A DNA stretch of 64,000 bases from Ramlibacter sp. Leaf400 (GTDB taxonomy: Bacteria > Pseudomonadota > Gammaproteobacteria > Burkholderiales > Burkholderiaceae_C), in NCBI RefSeq assembly GCF_001424545.1, contig NZ_LMQL01000009.1:310001-374000 (forward strand). Direction: 5' to 3'. A program made the translations under genes and the position numbers. Every line of letters starts with the position of its first letter. Position 1 is the first letter of the stretch. Positions 29,104 through 36,479 of this stretch are shown in pieces. The notes under the pieces were generated by a model. It worked only from the letters and a program-made list of their open reading frames with translations, did no database searches and had not been told where the DNA came from.

Positions 29104-29829
29104 TCAGGTCCATTGGAACAGTTCTCCCCATCCGGTGATGTCGGCCGGCGAGCGGCCCGCGGCCCGCACCATGCCCCAGACCGTGGTGCTCACGGTGTCC
29201 AGCAGCGGGATGCCGTGCGTGCGCTCGAACTCCTGCGCCAGCTGCGCGGCCCGCAGGTTGGTGCAGAAGGTGGTGATGGCCTGCGGGCGGGCCGGCACCA
29301 CCTGCGCCATCAACTCGAGCAGGGCCTGCGGCTCCACGCCGGCGAAGTCGTGGTTCACGCGGATGCCCAGGTGCCGCTGCGCCACGGTCTCGATGCCCAG
29401 GGCGCGGTAGTTGCCGACGATGCGGTCCTGCACGTCCTGGGTGTAGGGCGTGACGAAGCCGATCCGCGTGATCTTGCGGATCGCCAGCAGCTCGTTGAGC
29501 GCCAGCACCGCCGTCGTCGCCGGGATCCCGGTCCGCTCGCGGATGCGCTCCACCAGCCGGCGGTCGCGGTCGAAGCCGAGCCAGCCGGAGGAGGTGCCGC
29601 TCCAGCCGATCACGTCCACCTTGGCGTCGGCCAGCAACTGCGCGGCCGCCAGGATGTTGCTGTCGTCGAACTGCCCGAGCGCCGCGGCGTCCAGCGCGAT
29701 CTCGGTCACCTTGAACCGCGAGAAGTGGACGCTTGCGCCCGCCAGCCCGCCGACGATGGCGGTGGTGAGCGGCTCCAGGGCCGTGTTGGAAGAGGGGGTC
29801 AGCACCCCCAGGCGCAACGCACGCGTCAT
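29104..29829 (-). CDS. Arylmalonate decarboxylase-like member of the Asp/Glu racemase superfamily
   Basis: A 241-residue protein. TPSSNTALEP near residues 11-20 resembles maleate cis-trans isomerases. However, the first catalytic-Cys position is Gly (WSGTSSGW, G78) while the second Cys is kept (TTFCTNL, C189). That Gly/Cys pattern matches arylmalonate decarboxylase (G74/C188) rather than two-cysteine racemases or maleate isomerase. It may therefore decarboxylate a malonate-type acid, or perform a one-base reaction. A hydrophobic patch at GWLGF follows the Gly-Thr-Ser site. It is the first gene of the leftward arm, 307 bp from the hydantoinase gene, and is probably expressed with the GntR gene behind it. 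Function beyond the superfamily is inferred. Confidence 0.75.
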   Translation of the reverse strand: MTRALRLGVLTPSSNTALEPLTTAIVGGLAGASVHFSRFKVTEIALDAAALGQFDDSNILAAAQLLADAKVDVIGWSGTSSGWLGFDRDRRLVERIRERTGIPATTAVLALNELLAIRKITRIGFVTPYTQDVQDRIVGNYRALGIETVAQRHLGIRVNHDFAGVEPQALLELMAQVVPARPQAITTFCTNLRAAQLAQEFERTHGIPLLDTVSTTVWGMVRAAGRSPADITGWGELFQWT

Positions 29830-29895
29830 GGGTACTCCGAAGTCTCAGGCGCCGAGTATGCGCGACCGGCCGGCTCGGATTCCACCAATTCCGGT

Positions 29896-29909
29896 CAACA
29901 TTGTCGACA
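29896..29909 (+). promoter_or_regulatory. GntR-type operator copy 1
   Basis: CAACATTGTCGACA, with the core palindrome TGTCGACA, lies 66-80 bp upstream of the AMDase-like gene. The identical 14-mer is inverted at 30068-30081. The likely ligand is the FCD-type GntR encoded at 28325-29032. Confidence 0.6.
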
Positions 29910-30067
29910 TCGGTGTAAACACCCATGCTGTCGACCGGAGCGTCGCCGATAGTGCGCCATCGGATTCGCCTTCCATCTGCCCTCCGCGGCGGCCCGGAAC
30001 TTGCCTTACCTGTCGAACTTGAGCGTTATGCACCCTCGCCTTGCACCTAATTCGAACGACATGATTT

Positions 30068-30081
30068 TGTCGACAATGTTG
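30068..30081 (-). promoter_or_regulatory. GntR-type operator copy 2
   Basis: The reverse complement reads CAACATTGTCGACA, as in copy 1. On the plus strand TTGTCGACAA (30067-30076) is a perfect 10-base palindrome. It lies about 56-69 bp upstream of the hydantoinase start, within promoter distance. Confidence 0.6.
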
Positions 30082-30136
30082 TTTGCACCTTCCCGGCGCT
30101 TTGCTAGCACCAATCCGGTGCGACGGGGAGCCGGGC

Positions 30137-31561
30137 ATGGCTGAGCACGGCGGCCTGGACCTGGTCATCCGCAACGCCCGCGTGGCGACGGCGAGCGACA
30201 CCTTCGCGTGTGACATCGGCATCCGCGGCGGGCGCATCGCCCTGCTCGGGGAAGGCCTGCCGGCCGGCGCCCGCGAGGTCGACGCGGCCGGCCGCACGGT
30301 GACGCCGGGCGGCGTGGACGCCCACTGCCACCTGGACCAGCCGATGGAAGGCCCGGCGAAGATGGCCGACGACTTCGCCACCGGCAGCCGCTCGGCCGCC
30401 TGCGGCGGCACCACGACCATCATCCCGTTCGCCGCGCAGATGAAGGGCCAGTCGCTGCGCGCCGCCGTGGCCGACTACCACGCGCGCGCCGAAGGCAAGT
30501 CCTGCATCGACTACGCCTTCCACCTCATCGTGAGCGACCCCACGCCCGAGGTGCTGAGCCAGGAACTGCCCGGGCTGATCGGCGAGGGCTACACCTCGTT
30601 CAAGGTCTACATGACCTACGACGACCTCAAGCTGGACGATGCGCAGATCCTGGACGTGCTGGACGTGGCCCGCACCCACGGCGCGCTGGCCATGGTCCAT
30701 GCCGAGAACGCCGACTGCATCGAGTGGCTGACCAAGCGGCTGGAGGCCGCCGGCCGCACCGCGCCGCGCTGGCACGCCCACGCCCGGCCCATGCTGGTGG
30801 AGCGCGAGGCCACGCACCGCGCGATCGCCCTGTCCGAGTTGGTGGACGTGCCCATCCTCATCGTCCACGTGTCCGGGCGCGAGGCGATCGAGCAGATCCG
30901 CTGGGCGCGCGGCCATGGCCTGTCGATCTTCGCGGAGACCTGCCCGCAGTACCTCTTCCTCACCGCCGAGGACTTGGGGCTGGACGACAGCTACCTGGGC
31001 GCGCGCTGCATCTGCAGCCCGCCGCCGCGCGACAAGGCCAACCAGCAGCGCATCTGGGAAGGCCTCACCGACGGGCTGTTCACGGTGTTCTCCTCGGACC
31101 ACGCGCCCTTCCGCTACGAGGACCCGCAGGGCAAGAAGCCCGGTGGCGAGGAGGTCGCGTTCCGCCACATCCCCAACGGCATCCCCGGCCTGGAGACGCG
31201 GCTTCCGCTGCTGTACTCCGAGGGCGTCCTGGGCGGCCGCATCACGCTGCAGAAGTTCGTGGAGCTCACCGCCACCAATCCCGCCAAGGCGTACGGCCTG
31301 CATCCGCGCAAGGGGACCATCGCGGTGGGCAGCGACGCCGACCTGGTGGTGTGGGACGAGCGCGAAGTCACGATCGACAACCGCCGGCTGCACCACGCCG
31401 TCGACTACACGCCCTACGAGGGCATGAAGCTGAAGGCCTGGCCCGGCCTCACGCTGTCGCGCGGCGAAGTCGTGTGGGACGGCCAGGGCTTCACCGGCCG
31501 GGCCGGCCGCGGCCGGTTCCTGCCCTGCGGCGCGCCCTCGCTGCTGCCCCGGCGCGCCTGA
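30137..31561 (+). CDS. Hydantoinase/dihydropyrimidinase family cyclic amidohydrolase
   Basis: A 474-residue amidohydrolase-superfamily enzyme that hydrolyses cyclic amides such as hydantoins, dihydropyrimidines or imides. Binuclear metal ligands are all visible: HxH at H63/H65 (DAHCHLD), the carboxylated lysine K156 (SFKVYMTY), H188 (MVHAEN), H244 (VHVSGREA) and D321 (SSDHAPF). YMTYDDLKLDD after the lysine and CSPPPRDK near 293-300 differ from the common FMAYK/PPLR patterns, so the substrate pocket may differ. The ATG at 30137 has GGGGAG upstream. It leads a rightward operon with a racemase homologue, a TRAP transporter, an amidase, a Bug protein and a hydratase. Confidence 0.88.
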   Translation: MAEHGGLDLVIRNARVATASDTFACDIGIRGGRIALLGEGLPAGAREVDAAGRTVTPGGVDAHCHLDQPMEGPAKMADDFATGSRSAACGGTTTIIPFAAQMKGQSLRAAVADYHARAEGKSCIDYAFHLIVSDPTPEVLSQELPGLIGEGYTSFKVYMTYDDLKLDDAQILDVLDVARTHGALAMVHAENADCIEWLTKRLEAAGRTAPRWHAHARPMLVEREATHRAIALSELVDVPILIVHVSGREAIEQIRWARGHGLSIFAETCPQYLFLTAEDLGLDDSYLGARCICSPPPRDKANQQRIWEGLTDGLFTVFSSDHAPFRYEDPQGKKPGGEEVAFRHIPNGIPGLETRLPLLYSEGVLGGRITLQKFVELTATNPAKAYGLHPRKGTIAVGSDADLVVWDEREVTIDNRRLHHAVDYTPYEGMKLKAWPGLTLSRGEVVWDGQGFTGRAGRGRFLPCGAPSLLPRRA

Positions 31562-31572
31562 GGGACACCGCC

Positions 31573-32319
31573 ATGCGCCTGCTGCTGGTCAATCCCAACA
31601 TCTCCGACAGCGTGTCGGACCTGATCCGTGCCGAGGCGCAACGCAGCGCCTCGCCCGGCACGCAGGTCGAGGTGCTCACCGCACCCTTCGGCGTGGCCTA
31701 CATCGAGACCCGCTTCGAGGCGCTGGTCGGCGCGTACGCCGCGGCGCAGGTGGCGGCCGAACACTGCTCGCAGTACGACGCCATCGTGGTCGCCGCCTTC
31801 GGCGACCCGGGCCTGGCCGGGCTGCGCGAGGTGATGCCGGTGCCGGTGACGGGCATGACGGAAGCGGCGCTCGCCAGCGCCCACCTGCTGGGCCACCGCA
31901 TCTCCATCATCGCGATCTCGCAGCGCATCCAGGCCTGGTACCGCGAGGTGGTCGAGGGCTACGGCTTCGGTCCGCGGCTGGCCAGCATCCGCGCGCTGGA
32001 CCGCCCGATCTCCGCCATCGGCGGCGTGCAGGAAGAACATGCGCAGGCCCTGAAGGCACTGGCCGAACGCGCGGTCGCCGAAGACGGCGCCGAAGTGATC
32101 ATCCTGGCCGGCGCGCCGCTGGCCGGACTGGCCCGTTCGCTCCACGGCCAGCTGCCCGTCCCCGTCGTCGACGGCGTCTCCAGCGCCGTCCGCCACGCCG
32201 AAACCCTGGCCGCGCTGAGGCCGGGCCGCGCGCTGCGCGGCAGCTTTGCCCCGCCGCCCGCCAAACCCCACCGCGGCCTGCCGGACGCCATCGCGCGCCT
32301 GCTGGACACGCCCCGCTGA
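31573..32319 (+). CDS. Hydantoin racemase homologue lacking both catalytic cysteines
   Basis: A 248-residue protein of the Asp/Glu/hydantoin racemase superfamily. The fold is recognisable: RLLLVNPNIS at the start, AAFGDPGLAGLRE near 74-86 and IILAGAPLAGLA near 176-187. In active hydantoin racemases the first motif is CFGDP and the second has GC; here they are AFGDP (A75) and GAPLAG, so both catalytic cysteines are absent. It may be a non-racemase relative using a different mechanism. It starts 11 bp after the hydantoinase gene and is clearly cotranscribed. The C-terminal tail (about 212-248) is Pro/Ala-rich. Confidence 0.82.
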   Translation: MRLLLVNPNISDSVSDLIRAEAQRSASPGTQVEVLTAPFGVAYIETRFEALVGAYAAAQVAAEHCSQYDAIVVAAFGDPGLAGLREVMPVPVTGMTEAALASAHLLGHRISIIAISQRIQAWYREVVEGYGFGPRLASIRALDRPISAIGGVQEEHAQALKALAERAVAEDGAEVIILAGAPLAGLARSLHGQLPVPVVDGVSSAVRHAETLAALRPGRALRGSFAPPPAKPHRGLPDAIARLLDTPR

Positions 32320-32349
32320 CCCCCCCACCGACCGCACCGCAGGAGCCCC

Positions 32350-32394
32350 ATGAAAAATCCCACCATCGCCGGCCGCCCGGCCCCGCAGCCATGA
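32350..32394 (+). CDS. Short upstream ORF coupled to the TRAP small permease gene
   Basis: An ATG preceded by AGGAG at ideal spacing opens a 14-codon ORF (MKNPTIAGRPAPQP) whose TGA overlaps the ATG of the next gene as ATGA. The following permease gene has no ribosome site of its own because its upstream bases are this ORF. It therefore probably works as a coupling leader; it could also be a remnant of a former longer N-terminus. Confidence 0.4.
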   Translation: MKNPTIAGRPAPQP

Positions 32395-33047
32395 AGACCC
32401 TGCTGCCGCCCGGCCGGACCAGCCGCGCCGTCGCCGCCGTCACCGACACCGCCGCGCTCGCCTGCGGCTGGTGGCTGATCGGCCTGAGCGCCGTCACCTG
32501 CGTCGAGATGCTGGGGCGCAAGGTCCTCGGCTTCAGCCTGCAGGGCGTGGACGAGATCGGTTCCTACACCTACGCCATCGTGGGCAGCATCGGCTTCGCC
32601 CACACCCTGGTGACGCGCAGCCACACGCGGGTCGATTTCCTGATCTCTCGCTTCTCGCCGCGCGTGCGCGCCGTGCTCAACCTGGTGGCGATGCTGGCCC
32701 TGACGGCGCTGGCCTTCCTGTGCCTGTGGCGCGGCACGAACGTGCTGGCCGAGAGCCTGGACCTGAAGGCCACCGCGTCCACGCCGCTGTCCACGCCCAT
32801 GTGGATCCCGCAGGCGCTCTGGCTGGCCGGCTACGTGCTGTTCGCCGTGGTGGCCGCCTGGGCCGCGATCGACGCGGTGCGGCTCTTCCTGCGCGGCGAC
32901 GTCGCGGGCCTCAACGACCGCTTCGGCCCGCAGACGCTGGACGAGGAGATCGAAGCCGAGACCGACCTGCACGTGCATGCGCAAGCCGATGCCACCGACG
33001 CCACGCCTGCCGCGGCGACCCTGGAAGCCCGAGGAGCCAAAGCATGA
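32391..33047 (+). CDS. TRAP transporter small permease (DctQ type)
   Basis: A 218-residue inner-membrane protein with four predicted transmembrane segments (about residues 20-42, 58-78, 95-117, 143-168) and the DctQ-family central features QGVDEIGSYTYAIVGSIGFA and THTRVDFL. It joins the large permease to form a sodium-driven TRAP importer. The C-terminal 45 residues are acidic and Ala/Thr-rich and look like a cytoplasmic tail longer than usual. Translation is probably coupled to the 14-codon upstream ORF and to the large permease (ATGA overlaps on both sides). Confidence 0.9.
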   Translation: MKTLLPPGRTSRAVAAVTDTAALACGWWLIGLSAVTCVEMLGRKVLGFSLQGVDEIGSYTYAIVGSIGFAHTLVTRSHTRVDFLISRFSPRVRAVLNLVAMLALTALAFLCLWRGTNVLAESLDLKATASTPLSTPMWIPQALWLAGYVLFAVVAAWAAIDAVRLFLRGDVAGLNDRFGPQTLDEEIEAETDLHVHAQADATDATPAAATLEARGAKA

Positions 33048-34351
33048 TCAGCCCCGTCGAAATCGGCCTCGGCCTGGCGCTCATGCTGGGCCTCATGTTC
33101 CTGGGCCTGCACGTGGCCACCACCATGCTGGTGGTCGGGCTGCTGGGCGCCTTCATCCACTTCGGCATGCCGGCGTTCAACGCGCTGGGCGAGCAGCTGT
33201 GGGCCGCCGGCGAGGACTACCTGCTGCTGTCGATCCCGCTCTACATCCTCTTGGGCGAGATCCTGATGCGCGGCGGCGCCACCGACAAGATGTACCAGTC
33301 GCTCGCCGACTGGCTCAAGCGCCTGCCGGGCGGCCTGCTGCACACCAACATCGGCGCGTCCGCCCTGTTCTCGGCGGTGTCGGGCTCCTCGGTGGCGACC
33401 GCCGCGACCATCTCCACGGTGGCCCTGCCGTCCTTCCGCGACCGCGGCTACGACCAGCGCATGGTGCTCGGCTCCATCGCCGCCGGCGCCAGCCTGGGCA
33501 ACCTGATCCCGCCGGGGGTGGCCTTCATCATCTACGGGTCGATGACCAACACCTCGGCGTCGCGCCTGTACATGGCGGGCATCGTGCCGGGCGTGATCAT
33601 GACGGTGCTGTTCCTGCTCACCATCCTGGCGGTGTGCGTGTGGCGCCCCGACATGGCGGGCCGCAGCGAGAGCCGCGTGGGCTGGGGCGAGCGCCTGCGC
33701 AACTCGGTGCACCTGGCCGGCCCGCTGGTGGTGTTCGGCGTCGTGATGGGCGGCATCTACACCGGCTGGGCGACCGTCACCGAGAGCGCCGCCCTGGGCG
33801 TGATCGTGTGCCTGCCGATCGCCGCCGCCTACCGCAAGCTCAACGTGAAGATGCTGCACGAGTGCTTCCGCTCCACGCTGCGGCTGACGGCGATGACCGC
33901 GCTGATCCTGGTCGCGGCGCTGTACCTGAACTTCGTGCTGTCCATGCTGGGCGTGCCGCAGTCGCTGGCCGGCCTGATCAAGTCGCTGGACGTCTCGCCG
34001 CTGGTGCTGCTGTGGGTGCTGGCCGCGATGTACGTTCTGCTGGGCGTGGCGCTGGAGACCATGCCCATGATGGTGGGCACGCTGCCGGTGGTGTTCCCCA
34101 TCGTGCAGGCCGCCGGCATCGACCCGGTGTTCTTCGGCGTCTTCATGGTGCTGATGTGCGAGCTGTCGCTGCTCAGCCCGCCGATCGGCATGACCCTGTA
34201 CGTGATCCAGGGCGTGCGCGGCGAGGGAACCATCAACGAGGTGTTCCAGGGCACGCTGCCCTTCCTCGCGGCGATGGTCGCCATGACCGCCATCCTGATC
34301 CACTTCCCCGCGATCGCCACCTGGCTGCCCAACCTGATCTTCGGACGATGA
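33044..34351 (+). CDS. TRAP transporter large permease (DctM type)
   Basis: A 435-residue permease with about 12 transmembrane segments. DctM signatures are YLLLSIPLYILLGEILMRGG (near 61-80), ALFSAVSGSSVATAATI (near 107-123) and SLGNLIPPGVAFIIYG (near 150-165). It carries out Na+-coupled uptake of carboxylate-type solutes delivered by the binding proteins encoded downstream. Its ATG overlaps the DctQ stop and its stop overlaps the ATG of the first binding-protein gene, so four ORFs in a row are coupled. Confidence 0.94.
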   Translation: MISPVEIGLGLALMLGLMFLGLHVATTMLVVGLLGAFIHFGMPAFNALGEQLWAAGEDYLLLSIPLYILLGEILMRGGATDKMYQSLADWLKRLPGGLLHTNIGASALFSAVSGSSVATAATISTVALPSFRDRGYDQRMVLGSIAAGASLGNLIPPGVAFIIYGSMTNTSASRLYMAGIVPGVIMTVLFLLTILAVCVWRPDMAGRSESRVGWGERLRNSVHLAGPLVVFGVVMGGIYTGWATVTESAALGVIVCLPIAAAYRKLNVKMLHECFRSTLRLTAMTALILVAALYLNFVLSMLGVPQSLAGLIKSLDVSPLVLLWVLAAMYVLLGVALETMPMMVGTLPVVFPIVQAAGIDPVFFGVFMVLMCELSLLSPPIGMTLYVIQGVRGEGTINEVFQGTLPFLAAMVAMTAILIHFPAIATWLPNLIFGR

Positions 34352-35403
34352 CGCCCATGAAACTCGCCCACCTCCTTCCCCTCGCCGCGCTCGTGCTCGG
34401 CAGCGCCGCGGCCCAGGCGCAAGCACCGGCGCAGCCGATCAAGCTGCGTGTCGCCGGCAACTTCGTCGCGGCCGGCCTGCTGCAGCAGCAGAAGGAGCAG
34501 CCCTTCTTCGAGAACTTCGCCAAGGCCTCGGGCCTGCCGGTGGAGATCGACTACAAGCCGATGGACGTGGTCGGCATCAAGGACACCGACGCCTTGCGCG
34601 TGATCAAGTCCGGCCTGTTCGACGTGGTGGCGCTGCGCCTGGCGCAGGCCTCGCGCGACGATCCCACGCTGCTGGGCGCCGACATCGTGGGCCTGTCGAC
34701 CGACTACGACACGGCGCGCAAGGTGTGGGACGCCTGGCGCGGCCCGCTGGACCAGCGCCTGCAGGAGCGCCACGGCGCCCGGCTGCTGGCCAGCTACCCC
34801 TTCGGCCCGCAGATCCTGTTCTGCAAGGGCGCGTTCACCAGCCTGGCCGACATGAAGGGCAAGAAGATCCGCGTGAGCGACCAGTCGCTGGCCAAGTTCG
34901 TCGAGAAGCTGGGCGCGATCCCCGTCACGCTGGCCTTCGGCGAGACGCAGCAGTCGCTGGAGCGCGGCGTGACCGACTGCGCCATCACCGGGCCCAGCTC
35001 CGCCAACAGCGCCGGCTGGCCGGAGGTGACCACCCACGTGATGCCGCTGGGCTTCCAGGTGCACCAGGTGGCCTTCGCCGTCAGCCTGGCCAAGTGGAAC
35101 GCGCTCAGCGCGGACCAGCGCACCAAGGTGGCCGACGCGTTCAAGAAGTTCGAGACGGACGCCTGGGCCTATTCCCGCGAACTGTGGGAAGACGCCGCCC
35201 GCTGCAACACCGGCAAGGAATGCCGCATCGGCAAGAAGTTCGCGATGAAGGAAGTGCAGCCCGCCGCGGCCGACCGCCAGCTGGTCGCCGACGCGGTGCG
35301 CACCGTGTCCTTCCCGCTGTGGGCCGAGTCCTGCGACAAGGTCCACGACAAGTGTTCTGCCGCCTGGAAGCAGGCTGTCGGCCCCCTGGTCGGCGTCAAG
35401 TGA
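34348..35403 (+). CDS. TRAP-type substrate-binding protein 1
   Basis: A 351-residue exported DctP-fold protein; the signal peptide (about 1-25) ends at AQAQA. An ATG nine bases further on (34357) is also possible, but the ATG at 34348 overlaps the permease stop. Binding motifs are KKIRVSDQSLAKFVEKLG and FGETQQSLERGVTDCAITGPSSA. The Arg-containing RVSD element usually clamps the ligand carboxylate. Three Cys pairs towards the C-terminus (RCNTGKEC, ESCDKVHDKC) suggest disulfides. It is a tandem duplicate of the next gene. Confidence 0.9.
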   Translation: MTPMKLAHLLPLAALVLGSAAAQAQAPAQPIKLRVAGNFVAAGLLQQQKEQPFFENFAKASGLPVEIDYKPMDVVGIKDTDALRVIKSGLFDVVALRLAQASRDDPTLLGADIVGLSTDYDTARKVWDAWRGPLDQRLQERHGARLLASYPFGPQILFCKGAFTSLADMKGKKIRVSDQSLAKFVEKLGAIPVTLAFGETQQSLERGVTDCAITGPSSANSAGWPEVTTHVMPLGFQVHQVAFAVSLAKWNALSADQRTKVADAFKKFETDAWAYSRELWEDAARCNTGKECRIGKKFAMKEVQPAAADRQLVADAVRTVSFPLWAESCDKVHDKCSAAWKQAVGPLVGVK

Positions 35404-35432
35404 TCCCTCCCAAACCGAAAGGAAGCCCTGCC

Positions 35433-36473
35433 ATGAAAACCCTGAAGATCGCGCTGGCCGCCGCCGCGCTGGCCGTCGTCGCCGGCACTGCCAGTGCCGA
35501 CAACCTCAAGCTGCGAGCCGCCGGCAACCTGGTGGCCACCGGCCTGATCCAGCAGACCAAGGAACAGCCCTTCTTCGAGAACTTCGCGAAGAACACCGGC
35601 CTGCCCATCGACGTGGACTACAAGCCGATGGACGTGCTGGGCGTGAAGGACGCCGATGGCCTGCGGGTGCTCAAGTCCGGCCTGTTCGACATCGTCACGC
35701 TGCGCCTGGCGCAGGTGTCGCGCGACGAGCCCTTCTTCCTCGGCCCCGACATCGTGGGCCTGTCGACCGACTACGAGACCGGCAAAAAGGTGGTGGACGC
35801 CTACCGCGAGGCTTTCGACAAGCGCCTGCAGGAGCGCTACAACGGCAAGCTGCTGGGCATCTACGCCTTCGGCCCGCAGGTGGTGTTCTGCAAGGTGCCG
35901 ATCACCGGCCTGGCCGACCTGAAGGGCAAGAAGGTCCGCGTGTACGACGCCTCGCTGGCCAAGTTCATCGAGAAGATCGGCGGCATCCCGGTCACCATCG
36001 CCTTCGGCGAGACCCAGCAGGCGCTGGAGCGCGGCGTCACCGACTGCGCCATCACCGGCCCCAGCTCGGCCAACTCCGCCGGCTGGCCCGAGGTGACGAC
36101 GCACTTCATGCCGATCGGCTTCCAGATCGCGCTGAACGCGTACGCGATGAACCTGGACAAGTGGAAGGCCCTGCCGGCCGACCAGAAGGCCAAGCTGACC
36201 GCCGCCTTCCAGAAGTTCGAGGGCGAGGTGTGGACGTACTCCAAGGAACTCTTCGACGACGCGGTGCGCTGCAACGTCGGCAAGGACCCCTGCAAGACGG
36301 TCAAGAAGTACAAGATGACCGAAGTGGCCGTGAAGCCCGCCGACCTGAAGATGATCCACGACGCCCTCAACACGGTCTCGCTGCCGACCTGGAGCGAGGT
36401 CTGCGACAAGTCCTACGACAAGTGCTCCGCGACCTGGAAGCAGGTGGTGGGCCCCGTGGTCGGCATCAAGTAA
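35433..36473 (+). CDS. TRAP-type substrate-binding protein 2 (tandem paralogue)
   Basis: A 346-residue exported protein; the signal peptide of about 22 residues ends at ASA. It is collinear with binding protein 1 throughout: EQPFFENFAKNTGLPID, FGETQQALERGVTDCAITG and the Cys-rich C-terminus (RCNVGKDPC, EVCDKSYDKC) recur in the same order. The ligand segment is KKVRVYDASLAKFIEKIG, differing from copy 1 at the VSDQ/VYDA positions, so the two may prefer different ligands. It has a strong GAAAGGAAG site, which could give more protein than copy 1. The amidase gene follows 6 bp later. Confidence 0.9.
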   Translation: MKTLKIALAAAALAVVAGTASADNLKLRAAGNLVATGLIQQTKEQPFFENFAKNTGLPIDVDYKPMDVLGVKDADGLRVLKSGLFDIVTLRLAQVSRDEPFFLGPDIVGLSTDYETGKKVVDAYREAFDKRLQERYNGKLLGIYAFGPQVVFCKVPITGLADLKGKKVRVYDASLAKFIEKIGGIPVTIAFGETQQALERGVTDCAITGPSSANSAGWPEVTTHFMPIGFQIALNAYAMNLDKWKALPADQKAKLTAAFQKFEGEVWTYSKELFDDAVRCNVGKDPCKTVKKYKMTEVAVKPADLKMIHDALNTVSLPTWSEVCDKSYDKCSATWKQVVGPVVGIK

Positions 36474-36479
36474 GCGCCC

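Larger units (their letters stand above)
29830..30136. promoter_or_regulatory. Divergent promoter region of the hydantoinase locus
   Basis: This 307-bp gap separates the AMDase-like gene (leftward) from the hydantoinase gene (rightward). It is clearly less GC-rich than the flanking genes. It contains two inverted copies of CAACATTGTCGACA, a third TGTCGAC at 29929-29935, and the GGGGAG ribosome site of the hydantoinase gene. No coding frame with a plausible start is seen in it. Confidence 0.7.

Noticed and set aside
28325..32319. Purine/allantoin degradation cluster
   Set aside because: Despite glyoxylate genes next door, no allantoicase, ureidoglycolate enzyme or urate gene is seen, and the amidohydrolase resembles hydantoinases or dihydropyrimidinases.
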